Assembly: GCF_011397635.1 (NCBI RefSeq)
Contig: NC_064771.1
Location: 13,021,379-13,085,378, forward strand
Length of the DNA: 64,000 bases
Reading direction: 5' to 3'
From: Epinephelus fuscoguttatus
Taxonomy: Eukaryota > Chordata > Actinopteri > Perciformes > Serranidae
The notes under the pieces are model-generated. The model had not been told where the DNA came from. It saw only the letters and a list, made by a program, of their open reading frames with translations, and searched no databases. Below, piece by piece: positions 52,191 through 64,000 of the stretch (position 1 is its first letter; every line of letters begins with the position of its first letter). The translations under genes and the position numbers were made by a program.

Positions 52191-53160
52191 TTTACTGTCT
52201 CCCCTTTGTCTCAGTGTTGATAAGATCAACAGAGCTCACTGCTCACTGCCTGTGCTGTGCGCTTTTGTTTAAATTGATACACCAGGCAAAGACAGATCTG
52301 GAAACAAAAGCATACATAGTAGCCTATATACTCCCGTATAGCGCCTTATTCGATATACTACACCTATAAGATGATACATACCCCTATTGTATAATCCTGC
52401 TTACTATATACAGTATATGATACCTGATACCTATTATAATACTTAGACACCCTTATAAGGTAATTTAGATAAGAGATGGTGGAGCTGTTTTTTTTTTCTG
52501 TGGCTGTGGAAGAGTTTGCTGTGGTCAGTAACGTGTTCCCATCTTGTAATTAGGAGAGTGCCACACACTCAAATGCTCTCTTTCATTCAATTGTTGTCCA
52601 TTCAGGATATTTGCCAGGATTGAAAATGAACATCAGTCTTAATTTTGGTAAACAACTGAAAGATGGAATTTGATTTTAAAATTCCATTTTGTGACATTTA
52701 ATCGTGAATATGGCAGCCATTTTTAAATGTATTGGTCAGTGTTACAAGTGGACAAAAAGTGGTACATTCATGATTGAATTCCTGCCTTTAAAGACACGTT
52801 GGTAGTAAATCGTTACAGCCAAAAGCAGACCATTTGAGGGAAGGCTCCTCTTCCATTTTCGGAGAAAGGCACTAATGATGTAACTGAATTGCACAGAAAA
52901 TCAGTGGAACCTGTGCTGCATGTTCAAGTGTGTGTGCTGTTGAAGGCAGGCGAATCATGACACAAACTTAAGTGAAGCAGGTTTCAGCAACTTTGTGCAC
53001 ACATAATAAATCTCGCACAGTAGTTTTACGCAGTAACTCCGATTTTCCGTTGTAAGCAAACTCATAGTGCAACTCAGTCACCTTACCAATTACAGCTGAT
53101 TGCTGTTCATGCTGAACAGGTAAGGGAGCCAGTTCATTAGATCTGAAGTTTGCTAGGCAG
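48749..53160. other. zc3h7b 3'UTR and repeat-rich downstream region
   Basis: AATAAA hexamers on the plus strand at 50216 and 51394 could end the mRNA. Simple repeats present: C-run (about 49722-49735), CA (50572-50602), poly(T) (50887-50910) and a long AT array (52051-52189). I found no exon encoding the missing ZC3H7B C-terminus and no other gene. Confidence 0.55.
52051..52189. repeat. Long (AT)n array
   Basis: About 135 bases of nearly pure AT with small interruptions near 52060 and 52140-52152. It is self-complementary and able to fold back. Confidence 0.9.
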
Positions 53161-53620
53161 GAGTACTTTGACCCTGGTGCCAAAATCCCTGCATGAGTCT
53201 ATTTATGATAAAACAATCCAATTTGCACATTGACTACAATTATTGTATTTTCACATCTTGCTGGTCCTGCATAACAAGATTAATGCTATGGACCAATCAA
53301 AGCTAGGTAGAGACTGTGTTGGAGATCATGCTGCAACCAAGACAGCAACAACCTCTCACTTCAAAAGGCTCTTTACGTAATAAGTTTGTGTAGCGTACTT
53401 TGACCCTGGTGCCCAAATCACTGTATGACTCTTATCATGATAAAACAGTCCAATTTGCACATCGACAACATTCCTCTTATTTTTTAACGTCTTCTTGGTC
53501 TTGCATAGCACTATTGATGCTTTGCATCAGTCAGAACCAACTACAGACGGTGTTTGGAGTTATAATTCAACCCATAAAAGGATCCTTTTACTTCAAGAGA
53601 GTCTTTATGTAATAATTGGA
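53161..53620. repeat. Tandem duplication of a 233-bp unit with a D-box in each copy
   Basis: Two units start GAGTACTTTGACCCTGGTGC (53161) and GCGTACTTTGACCCTGGTGC (53394). They share ATGATAAAACA(A/G)TCCAATTT and end in TTCAAAAGGCTCTTTACGTA and TTCAAGAGAGTCTTTATGTA. Each end has a TTAYGTAA palindrome: TTACGTAA at 53373-53380 and TTATGTAA at 53605-53612. Confidence 0.75.
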
Positions 53621-54261
53621 TGATTTTGGTGGATTAACTGATGTCTAGAATTTTCTGTTTTACATTCTTTTCAACATGAATGGCAGCAATTAATGCTTAG
53701 CAAACTTGATTATATTATGCTTTGTTTTACTCATGCTAACATTATTTACAGTGACTGCGGTACAAGATGTGCAGGCTCTCTCATTGCCTTTCGTTCCATT
53801 ACTCACCTAGTGTTATTCTCCCTTTGTGTAAGCACACAGTCGCGGTGGCATTTTGGTTATCATGCCCTCCTGCCTCCCCAATATACAGTTTGTGTCATTT
53901 GATTCCCAGCAGCAACACACACCGACACAGCCACACAAAAAAATCTTAATTTATCGGTTTTCAATCAGTTAGAATCTATTGGTTATTTGAATTGTTTAAC
54001 AACTCTGACGGAAAGAAACCAGGGTTGTAAGAAGTGGAAAAAACAAGGCCTCTTTTGTACTGTATTTTTACATTTCGTTGTTTTATTGTTTTATCTCCTT
54101 GACTTTGTTTTCTCTTTTCTCCTCCCTGGTTGGAAGTTCATGATCTCATTAAGTGGACCAAATCTCTTGAAAGCATTTAATAAACCGACTGTTTTAGAAA
54201 AAAAAATGTTTTTCCATTCACTCATTCTTAATTATAAATGGTTACTTTAAGGGTCAAATCA

Positions 54262-54660
54262 CAAAAATCAAATAAGTATGTGGACACCTGGACATTACAC
54301 TCTCATGTAATTTTTGCACATCTCATTTCAGATAATGCAGAATAGCTACCGCTCCATTCGGCTCAGTCTTGGCAAGGTGCTGGAAACATCAATGAGTCTA
54401 TTGCCGAGCTTTCGGTCTGTTCAACCTTAATCAGACCAATCTGCACATCTCATTTCAAACAATGGACATAAATATTCTGCTATTGCAGCCCACTTTAGAC
54501 TCCCCAGAGGATTGTGGAACCTGGCTGCATAGATTTGCTTACAGTTGGGCAATGAGGTGTTCGATACAGATGAGCTCAGGGGTCTGTGCAGGTCAGTGTA
54601 GTTCTTCAAAAGTACACGGAACTATTGTCCATATACTTTTGGCCATTTGTGTAGCTTTTG
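54262..54660. repeat. MITE with AAGTATGTGGACA / TGTCCATATACTT ends
   Basis: The left end CAAATAAGTATGTGGACACC is mirrored by ATTGTCCATATACTTTTGGC on the right. The core is noncoding. The termini resemble a common fish Tc1- or hAT-type nonautonomous element. Confidence 0.6.
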
Positions 54661-55511
54661 GTTTATTCTTGGATTCTGATTTACTCCAGTAATAAGCCAC
54701 TTATCTTGCTTTGGATATGGAATTGATAGTCTACTCTACAGTTCATACTAGTGTCCTTTTTTAAACAAACAAAAAAAATACGCTTGATACACTTATATTT
54801 TGCCAGATGTGAGATTTTGGCCAAGAATGTGAATAGAGCTGCTGATTTTGTTTTGTTACACTGCAAAACATGCCACAGAAGATGCAGCATATTTAGCATA
54901 TTTAGTACTATTCTGACAGAATTTAACCTGATCAACAAATTATTTTCCAGACTTCATTTTGGTTGCCACATTCCCTAAATATATACAGCTCTGCAGATTT
55001 AAAGTGTTTTTTTTTGTTTTTTTTTTTTGTTTTTTTTTTAGGGGGGAGCAACCCCTGACCCCCCATTTTTATAGTGTTCCCAATACTTCTCAAACCAAAG
55101 TTAGGCCCTTGGTAGTATCATAGTCTAATTAGAGGTGTTTCTATCACAGTTATCCACATAAACTAAATATAATTGAACGTCACAGTAATTGTTTTTTGTT
55201 GCAAACCGGTCTGACTGTTTCACTGTGTCACCTTGGAGGGTAAAAACAGTCTTGCACGTGTTCTGTGACCTACACAGCCAACACCCTGCCCCTCAGCCTG
55301 AGACCACCCATTGTCGGGTAAATAAATGTTGTTTCACAGACTTTTTTCTCAGAGAACATAACTTGTACAACTTTAAAAATGAGTGCAATTGACGCAGGTG
55401 TGTCGGTAGCTGAGCCCTCATGCAGGCACACCCAGGTGGATGAGTCAGTATGTATGAATGTAATTAGATTCACCTGTGCACAATGCGTCAAAATGTCTGC
55501 TGTGAGACACA

Positions 55512-55536
55512 CACGTGTGTTGCCTCTGTACACGTG
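55512..55536. promoter_or_regulatory. Paired CACGTG E-boxes upstream of tef
   Basis: Two perfect CACGTG palindromes at 55512-55517 and 55531-55536, start-to-start 19 bases, lie about 650 bases before the 56180 start codon. A third is at 55255-55260. CLOCK/BMAL-type factors bind this core; use here is inferred. Confidence 0.4.
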
Positions 55537-55860
55537 TATTATGTATACTTTAAAATACATTTCCCATGGGTCGCTGCCTGACATTTTAGAAAATACTATT
55601 GCAGTTAGCACTTTGAATGCATGTTAGCTTAAAGTTAGCATCTTATACTCCCTACGGTGTCACTGCAATTAAATATTTGAAATTAATTGGGTATATTTAA
55701 ATATTATCGTTTCAAAACTCACCAAATTGTTATTTCGCTTTCTCTTTTTTTATGGACAGACGCGTCAGGAGCTACAGGTGGTTATTAATTAGTATTCCGG
55801 GTGTTATTATTACATAACCGTCTGCTACGTTTAGGATATAAACTTTTTTTTTTTTCTAAC

Positions 55861-56179
55861 CTTAGGTAATCCACGCGCGGCTCATGATTGGCTGTCAGCG
55901 CCGAGACGGGCACACTTGTAAACCAATTGGCGCTGGTTCCGTTGATTGCTTGACGGGGAGCACGCTGCTGATTGGCTGCGGGGGTGTTGAGTGGGCGGGC
56001 CTTGTTAAGTAACTTGGGAGAGTTCACGTATGAGCTGTTATTTTGATAGTCTCAGCAAAAGGCTGGTCAAGTCCCAGGCAGGCTTTTCTCTTATTTTACA
56101 GCATAATTGCTTCTCGTGAGCTGCCGACCAGCTCGTAAATATCTGTCGATTTTACTGTCATTTTAAAAAGGGGGAAAAC
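55861..56179 (+). promoter_or_regulatory. tef upstream promoter with three CCAAT boxes
   Basis: CCAAT/ATTGG boxes at 55887, 55923 and 55971 sit in a CpG-bearing tract just before the first coding exon at 56180. There is no clear TATA box. Confidence 0.55.
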
Positions 56180-59100
56180 ATGTCTACAGAGATCCCGGAG
56201 ATTTTCAGGGCGCTTCTTGAGCAACCATTCACTCTCCCCAACTTTGACGATAATGGTAAGTGGCTGCCGAAGTTCAGGGACGTGTTTTAAATCAAGCCAT
56301 GCAATATCGTGACTTAAGAGTTTGTTTTAATGCAAGGACAATTGCTGATGTAGGATTGGCGTTTTAAAGTAGTTTCTGAAATGTCTGCAAACAACTGCGT
56401 GATTGTTGCATAATCCCTGTCAGCTGAGCTGGATGGGAATGTGTGCCAGCTGCTGGACTGCAGGGGTCTGCTTCTTGGCTTCAGTGTCCAGCGGTTAGTG
56501 GGGTACATTAAAAAAAAAAAATACCCCTCAGAGACAGTGCTGATTGAATATTGCCTCATGGCCCAGACAGACAGGCCGCTGCAGCAGAAGCTATGTGATG
56601 ACCGACACTTGGCATAGTTTCTGACTGTCTGAGACTGGCTGAGTGATATGATCAGTGACTGTGATGCCTTTTTTAAATTACTCTAGTCAATGCTTTTTGA
56701 CACCGTCACCCCAAATCATCTGGAGAAATGTGCAAAAGTTGCAATAACAAGTCCTCAGTTCTCTGCATAATCACTGTGAAATACCCAGAGGGGGACAAAT
56801 GTCAGTTCCTAAAAGAGACCTATCCACATGCATAGTGAGCATGGTTTGTCTGCATAGTCACTAGTCTGTCAAACCAGCAGGACCTCTTCATCCTGTTGCA
56901 TCTTTGTTAAACAAATGCAACAAGTGCCCTGTAATACCAGCTGGATCCTGCAGCAGTTGTCAGAAGCACACCTATGGTGAAAGTTGAAAGGAGCTACTGT
57001 TTTTTTTCCCCCTGCACTAATCCTGTCCCAGGGATGTGTTGATCAGATAAAAGAGATCACTGCATACAGCATGGTAATATAATTTTCCTACAACCCTGTC
57101 TGTGGGATCTGTGTTTGTTCAGCAGTAACCTGATGGGATTTGAGCTATTGGCTTGGATCGAATCTTGAAAATCTGTCAAAGTAGCCCTGCCCCGAGATGT
57201 TTGAATGAAAACCACTTACAGTGACCCCACACTGGCTGTTCTACCTATTGTTCTTTATATAGCTGTATCAGGGTGATCTAGCCCAATGTTGCTTTGAAAC
57301 ATCTTTACAAAAAAAATGGATTAGCTGATCCTGGATAGCAAAATTGTGTGTATGTCTCTCTGTATGTATAAGGTTTAGAGGGGCTGGTGGACTTTAGAGT
57401 CGTGATTGAATCACTAGATGGCTCTGTTTTCCTTTCTACTCTGGGCCCTGTTTAGATAGATTAGATTAGAGTCAAGTAATATCATTACACTGAATGGTGT
57501 GTTGTTGCGGTTGGCCCCATTTCACAGGATTTAATAATCACTTGTTAGTCTGTGTGTGTGTGTGTGTTTTCAAATTTGGCACAAATGTCCACTTTGAGTC
57601 CAGGATGAACTGATTAGAATTCGGTGTCAAAGGTGATTAAATGCTAATAATGACAAAATTTCACACTAATGTCAAGTAGGATAAAATGAAGAAATGATGT
57701 GAGGTCAAAGGTCAACTTCACTGTGACATCATAATGTTCTGCAAAAACACTTTTCTGGCCATGACACAATGTCATATCTCAGGAACAGAGGGGGAGACAT
57801 TTGGTCAGATACTGAACTGGTGACACTAATCTTGGGTGTCCACCTTGTAACTGTGCTGGTTGTATAGATCTTCTGTGCTGCTGGGAGGAAGATGTGTGTG
57901 AAACATCCATGTTTTCTCAGACATGGATACAAACTGTAACTGCAACTTGATGGGTTGGTGGCCATTCTAGTTAAAACTGGTCCAGTATTGAGTGAGAGGG
58001 CTGCAGTTGTCAGCTGTGATACAGGCTGTGGAAAAAAACTCTGGGGGCACATGTGCACTGTCAATTTAAGTCTGTCAGGCCTACGTCAGTTAAAAAATGG
58101 TTATTCCCATTAGTGACTTAGACACAAAAACATTAAAAATACCGGAGTTACCTTTTAAGGCCTTCTAAATTAATTCTAGTAGTTTGGAAGAAGTCATACA
58201 AACATGGGGGTGAAAATTTTTGGGTGAACTGGTCCTTTACTCCAAGAATTATACTCCAGAATATGTACAAACTGTCAAAGTACTTCTTTACACAGTTACA
58301 TTGAATATTTAACACATGGCACACACACACTCTAGTGACCATGATGGCGCAGATTTGCTCCAGGACCTTTCACGTGCAGATGCTCAGAATTAGCAACAGA
58401 GGCTTCAAAGGTTTGGCTTTTATATTTTTAGATTTTCTTGTTAGCTGTAGCACCTGTGGAAAAGCACTTTACACATGAACAGTGAGCATCACATTTCTCC
58501 ATGCATATAATGTGACACAGGGGTCAGTAGTTGTTCCTTCTGAATTTAGATGGTATTTACTGTGTGCAATAATGACTTATGTGAGCACACAGAATCCATA
58601 AAGGTGTCTAAAGCAAAATATGCTGCAAACTTTCCTCAGCTTGTACATTTATGACTGTACAGTATATAAACATATGACTAAGATGACATATCAGTGAAAT
58701 TCCGACTGCTTAATCATTTTGTACAAAACTGCACAGTCATGCTGACAATGGAGCTTGTTTTCAGAGAAATCCATTCACTTTTTATTAATTTTGCCAGACA
58801 GGGAAACCGCATTGTGGACAGATTAAATTTGTGGCCACGCGGCATCCATGTGAGACAGACATCCCATGTTTTCTGCTGTGGTTTGTGGGGACTCTTATTT
58901 AATGTTCTATGATAACAGGCAGTTTATTGGAAGGTTCTTGAGGTCAGGAAAAGGTCAAGTTCCCAGGAAAGTTGCATACAAACTTAATAAGGATAATATA
59001 GCTTGATTAGTTATTGTAATGCCCAAGGTTTTAACTTAAATGAGGCAGTGTGGTACTAATATAGAAAGTGATGTTCAGTGAGTGCACTATGGTAGCAGCT

Positions 59101-62100
59101 AACCTTGAAGGCTTGGTCTCTTCTCATAATGTTAGACTAAAAACAGATTCGGTGAGACACATACAAGCAACATGGGCCGAAAATATCACTGACACTAAAA
59201 CGTGAGGTCGGACAGTGTGCACCTTGTTGTGTAGAGCTGCCTTTTGCAATTTACCACACTGATGTTGGTATAGAAATAGAGTGAACAACCCATTTAGTGT
59301 CATTGGTCAGAACATTGGAGGATGTGGAGGGTGCATGTCTTGCACCGAACATTGAAATGTATTTATCTGTCAAAGAAAACAGGATGTACTTGCATTAGAA
59401 TCATGTTTTGTGGAAAATTCACAAACAGCTATATAGAAACATTTAGACAACTGATGGATGGACAGAAAATTAAATAGGCAGCTACTTTGATAATGGTTTG
59501 GCATTTTGCATGCTAACACATTTCATGATTCCAGATTCTTAAATGAAAGGATTTGTTGCTTTCCCTTTCAAGCATTAATTATTTCGATTGATTAAATTGA
59601 TTGTCTGTATTGAGTACTTTTACCCTGAAAGTACCTTTTCCTAGTAGTAGCCTACTTGTACTTTCACTTAAGTCTCATTTTCAATGCAGAGTATTTTTTT
59701 TACTTGAAGTAAGTGAAGGGTCTGAGTGATTCCTTCACCACTTCATATCACACATCAGGATTAAAAAGGCAAAATATCTCAAGCAAGCAAGCAGTTGTTG
59801 TGAGACTGATCCAGTACTGTATGTTCCTGAGCTGTTGTGGCGACTCTTTATTAGATAACACAGATCATCAGATGTCCTTGGGATGTCTCCCCGGGCCGCA
59901 GCAATCCTCTGCAACCCTCTGCAACAATCTTAAACCTCAAGGTTCTGCCTCTGTACGGCCATTTGCTCTGTTGCACGGCTCCGCCGCCCTGCATGCATAT
60001 TTCTGAGGGACATAGACAGAGCTGCAGCTCATTGGACGGAGCCTGTAGATATGTAATTGCGGCAGCCGCACGTGTGTTTGCATGTGAGAGGTGGTGCAGC
60101 AATGCAAGGGCATACGTGAACTACATGTTGCATATACGTCCTATGTGGTGTTTGAATTGTGACGAAGTTGCAGGATAAAAATGGAATCATGCGTTTAATA
60201 TGTATTTCTAAAGATGATGAGATGGGTCTGGATGGTTTTACTTTTTACTTATCATACCTCACGTAAAGATAAAAGGCCAGTCCACCGTGCTGTCTTCTGT
60301 GACTGTATATAACACACTTTTAAAAACTTAGATAAGAAAAAGAACTTTAGTAAATGACACTGATCACTGTAGGACTAGTCTCGCAGAGTCACATTTATCT
60401 CGCGTTGCTGCAGGACCAAAATGGATATCGGTCACAGGCTGCTTATATCAATGCACGTTGATGGTTTGGCTCGTGACCAACACGTTTTTCTCTTTTAATG
60501 TATGCTGCGGAACATCTATAACTCGGTCAACCAATGAGATCTTGCGGCGCGACAACCGCTCTGATTGGCTCCTCGCTAGAAGTCACCGCCCCCTACTTAA
60601 TATTCATAAACAGAGGGCTCGGCTCGCGTATCAACACAGAGCTGGGCGGACATTTTTGACGAGGAGGTGCGGTTTGTTATCAACACCGAAACCTTAAGAC
60701 GACCAGATTTTCTAAAAGTAGGCTTTCGCAGAGGATTAGGGATGCACTGACGGTCGTAGAAAGATTTAAAGCGCAAATTTTGGATTTTAAAAAGACTAGA
60801 AACACCGTGTGACGACGGTGATACCGGTTTGATAGCAAACGTTACCGAGCGAACAGGCCAGCTGCTGAGCTTGCTGCTTTGCCAGTTACCAACGTTAGGT
60901 CGATAACGTTAACAACAAGGAGGGAAAATGTCGGTCGAGCCGATTATTATCAGACTAGAAACGGCCACGGGGGGCTCGAGTACATTCCCGGTGGTTTTGA
61001 AGAAGATAATGGAAATGCCTCCGCCGAATATTCTGGACGGCGACGACGGTGAGTACGGCAGCGTTAAATGGACGGAGAGAAAGGAGCGATGTAGTATTAG
61101 GTCAAACTGCAGTTGAGCCTGTGACCCCAGTGTAGTTAAATATGTGCAACGATACTAACTCATGTAACGTTACACCATGCATTATAGCACGATGTATACA
61201 GGCCTGTATTCTCTGGAGTCTGTGACCCAGTTAGTGAAGGAGGAACTGGCTGTTTGAAGCACTGAAACTGTTGTTGTGGCTCACTGTTTCTAAGCATTGG
61301 AGACAGTAAAAAATGACGACTTCTGCTGGCAGGCCTTTGATATTGCACTTGTGTGGATGGAGTAAATTGCAGACCACGATGAAACAAGTGGTTTTCCTGC
61401 TTTCATTGTTGCCTTGTGCTGTCTTGCGTCGATACTTAAGCTTTCTATGTCTGCTAACATCACTAACTTAGACCCACCTCACTGTTTAGACTTTTAGAGG
61501 CACGTGCCTAATTTTAAATGCATTATTCAAACAAAAATCCCATTTTCTAATTGCAATGATTTTTTTGTCGACAAAAATAAGTAAATTAAAAATCTGCACA
61601 GAATACAATTCTCTGCAAAAGGAATACTTGTGTTTAAATTTAAAGACACTAAACTTTTGCAAAATACAGTCAATCGACAGTTTCAGTACATATAAATCTG
61701 TGTCAGATTAATGTCTTGAAACAATGTTGGTGGAACATTATTGCTAAGGTACTGCCAAAACTTAAGATTTATAAATGGTTTGTAAGCAAGGAGATAACTT
61801 AGCCTCCACCCCCAACACCTTCCACTGTGGTTTGGTGTGGTGATAACAGCAGTACTGAACAGAAGTGGAAATGTACTGGAAAATGGACATGTAATGATAT
61901 TGAGTAGCAAACTGTCTGACTGTAAAAAAAAACTGAAACATTACCTGTATGTCTTCATGCTATAAGAAAGGGTAAAAAAAAAAATAATGTGGTGTTATGT
62001 GTAGGTTATTAAGCAATGGTTTTACTGGTCTAGGTACTGTATTGACTGTATGTGGCCCATGAACTATGAGCTATTTTATGTCTGTAATGTTTTCACTGTG

Positions 62101-63059
62101 GCAATGGGCTTTGAAGCTGAATTCGTAAAGTGTCTCAACTGTGCCCTTGGTTGGAATTGGTTTGAATTTTTGGGTCTAAAATAAGAGTATGGTCCAGACC
62201 TGCTTAAAAAAAGAAATCTCCTGAGATAAGTTACGATCTGGCGCTCTATTATTAAACTGAATTTGACTTGACTCGACCAAAAAACATTCCAGTCTGGTCA
62301 TAAAACTTGCATAGGGTGGATCTATAGTCCATTGATATCCAGACAGCATGATGAACCTGAGGTGCTCTGTAGGAAATTGCTGTTGAGAATTGCATTTGTG
62401 GCAATTTTAGGACTGGTCTCTTTGTTGTAGAAAGGTGCAATAAAAACTTGGTGGTTGGGTTTTGTGCCTGAGGGACCTCTCTTAATGAGGTCTCTTTTGA
62501 GGGTAAAAGCAGACATATCCTACGTCAGGAACTCTCAATTTTTCTTGAGCAGTTTTTGGATAAAATAAGACAGAAAACTGCTTTCTGTGTCATGACAAAT
62601 GTGTTAACTAATTTCTGTGAAGACTGTCTTTCATATATCTAACTGTGAATCTCTCCTGTGTTTCAGACACCGACAAGGAAAAGCTGTGTCTGGGAAATGA
62701 TGTGGAATTGGGCGGGGGAGGGAGTGATATGGGCCCTTCAGCCGCCCTGACCCCTGCTATCTGGGAGAAAACCATTCCCTACGATGGTGAAAACTTCCAC
62801 CTGGAGTACATGGACCTTGAGGAGTTCCTCATGGAGAATGGCATCCCCACCTTGCCTGATGAGGACCCCCAAAAGGGCAGCCCAGAAGTAGACAGCACAA
62901 AGAAAGGGAAAAAGGCTACGCCCTCTGTGCAGGTGAAGCATACCAAGCCAGCAAGTGTGTCCCCAGTGGCCCTGCTACCCATTCAGGAGTTGGACAAGTG
63001 TGGGGAGGAAGTGCTGATCATCAAGAGTGATTCTGATATCATCTGTGATGTCACTGCAG
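56180..63059 (+). CDS. tef: Thyrotroph embryonic factor, PAR bZIP (partial, two alternative first exons)
   Basis: Clock-output transcription factor that binds D-boxes. Two alternative first coding exons: 56180-56255 (MSTEIPEIFRALLEQPF, 25 aa, like the mammalian short isoform MDMPEVLKSLLEHS) and 60928-61048 (40 aa with FPVVLKKIMEMPPP, like the long isoform FPLVLKKLMENPP). Both end in phase 1 and fit the common exon 62667-63059. That exon begins DTDKEK and carries the family hallmark IWEKTIPYDGENFHLEYMDL then EEFLMENGIP, followed by a Lys-rich stretch and an acidic end; it ends in phase 1 at GTGAGT. The PAR and bZIP exons are outside the window. The position next to zc3h7b matches human 22q13.2. 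The assignment to TEF rather than HLF or DBP rests on the N-termini and synteny. Confidence 0.9.
57955..58125. repeat. Fragment related to the 12415 foldback element
   Basis: ACTGGTCCAGTATTGAGTGA at the left and TTATTCCCATTAGTGACTTA at the right match the two ends of the 12415-13815 element, with a short core. This is an internally deleted copy in the tef intron. Confidence 0.6.
60440..60927 (+). promoter_or_regulatory. tef second (internal) promoter
   Basis: A CpG-bearing tract has CCAAT at 60531 and ATTGG at 60564, followed by CCGCCCCC and TTAATATTCATAAA. It leads into a GC-rich 5'UTR and the 60928 start codon. A CACGTG E-box lies upstream at 60069-60074. AACGTTAGG and AACGTTAAC motifs lie just before the ATG. 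Confidence 0.6.
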
Positions 63060-63104
63060 GTGAGTAGAGATTGGAGGATCAGAGACTAGAGGGCTGCAAA
63101 TTTT

Positions 63105-64000
63105 CACTTAAAGCAGCTGTGCAGAGCTTTTCGTTGATTATAGTGCCCCTTTGGTCAAAGCGGTATGACACCCACAGCCTGGTGACGTAAAATTCCGACT
63201 GCAGCAGGCAATTACCGCATGCATTTGTTTCGGAGAGCGAGAGAATTAACTAACGTCAGGTCAGTCCAAGTAATTAGTGGAAACAGCAAAATTACTCAGT
63301 AAATTCTCCTGTCGTGTTTCTGTTCTGATCTCATGTAATCTGTTGTGTGTTTTGAGCTACTAAACCTACAGTAATAGTGTGAGCCTCAAGTTATTCTGGG
63401 TAATGTAGTAACCGTTGTTGTGCTACTGGAAACAATGAGAAGCAGCCGTGTACGTTCGGTGTAAGGAGGAATAAACAGTTAAGAAGTCATCTGCTGAGTC
63501 CGCATTATTATGTGAAAAGAATACTCCGACGATTTGGGAGTTTTGGCACTTGTAGGGGGTCAGTGCATCTTGCGCGGAGGGATACACCGGTGAGCAACAT
63601 CTGCTCTGGGACAGGTACGCTAGGTCACTCGATAAAAGCAAACAAAGAGACAACATGGACGATATTACTCACCTGACTGAAAGCTGTCCATCAGCTCCTG
63701 CAGGCCTGGGTGTTTTTTCCAGTTCATCTTAGGAACATGAAAAAAAGTTTCAATCACGCCAGGATTAGTGATTGCTGCAAAGTTTTCATTCCTTGTGATG
63801 CACTCTCTGCGGCAGTTTTCCTCCTGATGATATATCTCCCCAACGATGGTAGCACCGAGGGAGCGGATGATTCAGCCTTTCTTCTCACCTGCTCAGCATG
63901 TAACACATGGAGTTCCTCATCTGTGTACTCCGGCTCAAACAGGTATGGCTCTGGATCTGTGTCCGCTACAAGAAACTCTTCAAAACCGCGTTCAAAGTCG
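63105..64000 (-). mobile_element. Repeat-associated coding fragment resembling the P2X7 C-terminal domain
   Basis: On the minus strand two phase-0 blocks look like exons. Block 63889-64000 (running off the window) reads DTDPEPYLFEPEYTDEELHV and ends AEQ at a GTGAGA donor. Block 63673-63823 reads EENCRRECITRNENFAAITN then PGVIETFFHVPKMNW and ends at GTGAGT. They are separated by a 65-base intron with an acceptor ATCATCAG. The second block resembles the cysteine-rich cytosolic end of P2X7 (ACITTSELF...VLQFL), as in the multicopy P2X7-like predicted proteins of fish, recalled from memory. The rest (63105-63660) is noncoding and looks like element flank. It lies antisense in a tef intron. It may be a captured host domain moved by a transposon. 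Confidence 0.5.

Larger units (their letters stand above)
53621..55860. other. Spacer upstream of tef
   Basis: This contains a MITE (54262-54660), T-rich tracts (55005-55042) and CACGTG E-boxes (55255, 55512, 55531). An AATAAA is at 54179. No gene was recognised. Confidence 0.55.

Noticed and set aside
52000-52272. IY-repeat ORFs on both strands
   Set aside because: Translation of the AT microsatellite; no coding signal.
60541-60697. ORF in the tef internal promoter
   Set aside because: Lies in 5'UTR/promoter sequence with CCAAT boxes; no protein features.

Overview
This window is vertebrate nuclear DNA, almost certainly from a ray-finned fish. The genes are split by GT-AG introns. Introns and spacers are full of fish-type dispersed repeats: inverted-repeat MITEs, a tRNA-derived SINE, a LINE fragment, a Tc1 fragment and CA/AT microsatellites. 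The proteins match vertebrate families whose human counterparts lie in the same order on chromosome 22q13.2 (L3MBTL2, CHADL, RANGAP1, ZC3H7B, TEF). All names come from recognising protein sequence; no search was run.

Layout. 253-14684 (+) is l3mbtl2, a four-MBT Polycomb protein. Here its first coding exon encodes a THAP DNA-binding domain, and a second complete THAP exon with its own ATG lies in the 5.9 kb intron. 16796-22631 (-) is chadl, a secreted leucine-rich-repeat matrix protein, convergent with l3mbtl2. 27412-32797 (-) is rangap1, with a noncoding first exon and a CRE-bearing promoter near 33.2 kb. 34.1-37.0 kb is a rearranged zone: a solo-LTR-like block, an unrecognised ORF with a possible membrane segment, a Tc1 remnant and a partial duplication of two zc3h7b exons. 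38699-48748 (+) is zc3h7b, which here appears to lack the usual C-terminal zinc fingers. 48.7-56.1 kb is its 3' flank and spacer, rich in repeats. From 56180 (+) lies tef, with two alternative first coding exons (56180 and 60928) and a shared exon at 62667; the bZIP exon is beyond the window. A minus-strand P2X7-C-terminus-like coding fragment sits in the tef intron at the right edge.

Function. The five genes are not a pathway: chromatin repression, cartilage matrix, nuclear transport, RNA binding and circadian transcription. Their grouping is conserved synteny. The most unusual material is (1) the THAP/L3MBTL2 architecture with two alternative THAP first exons, (2) the shortened zc3h7b with an atypical first zinc finger and a nearby partial exon duplication, and (3) D-box and E-box sites around the tef promoters.

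Limits. Exon boundaries were derived by hand from splice consensus, reading-phase agreement and protein similarity recalled from memory. Transcription starts, UTR exons and repeat family names are tentative.
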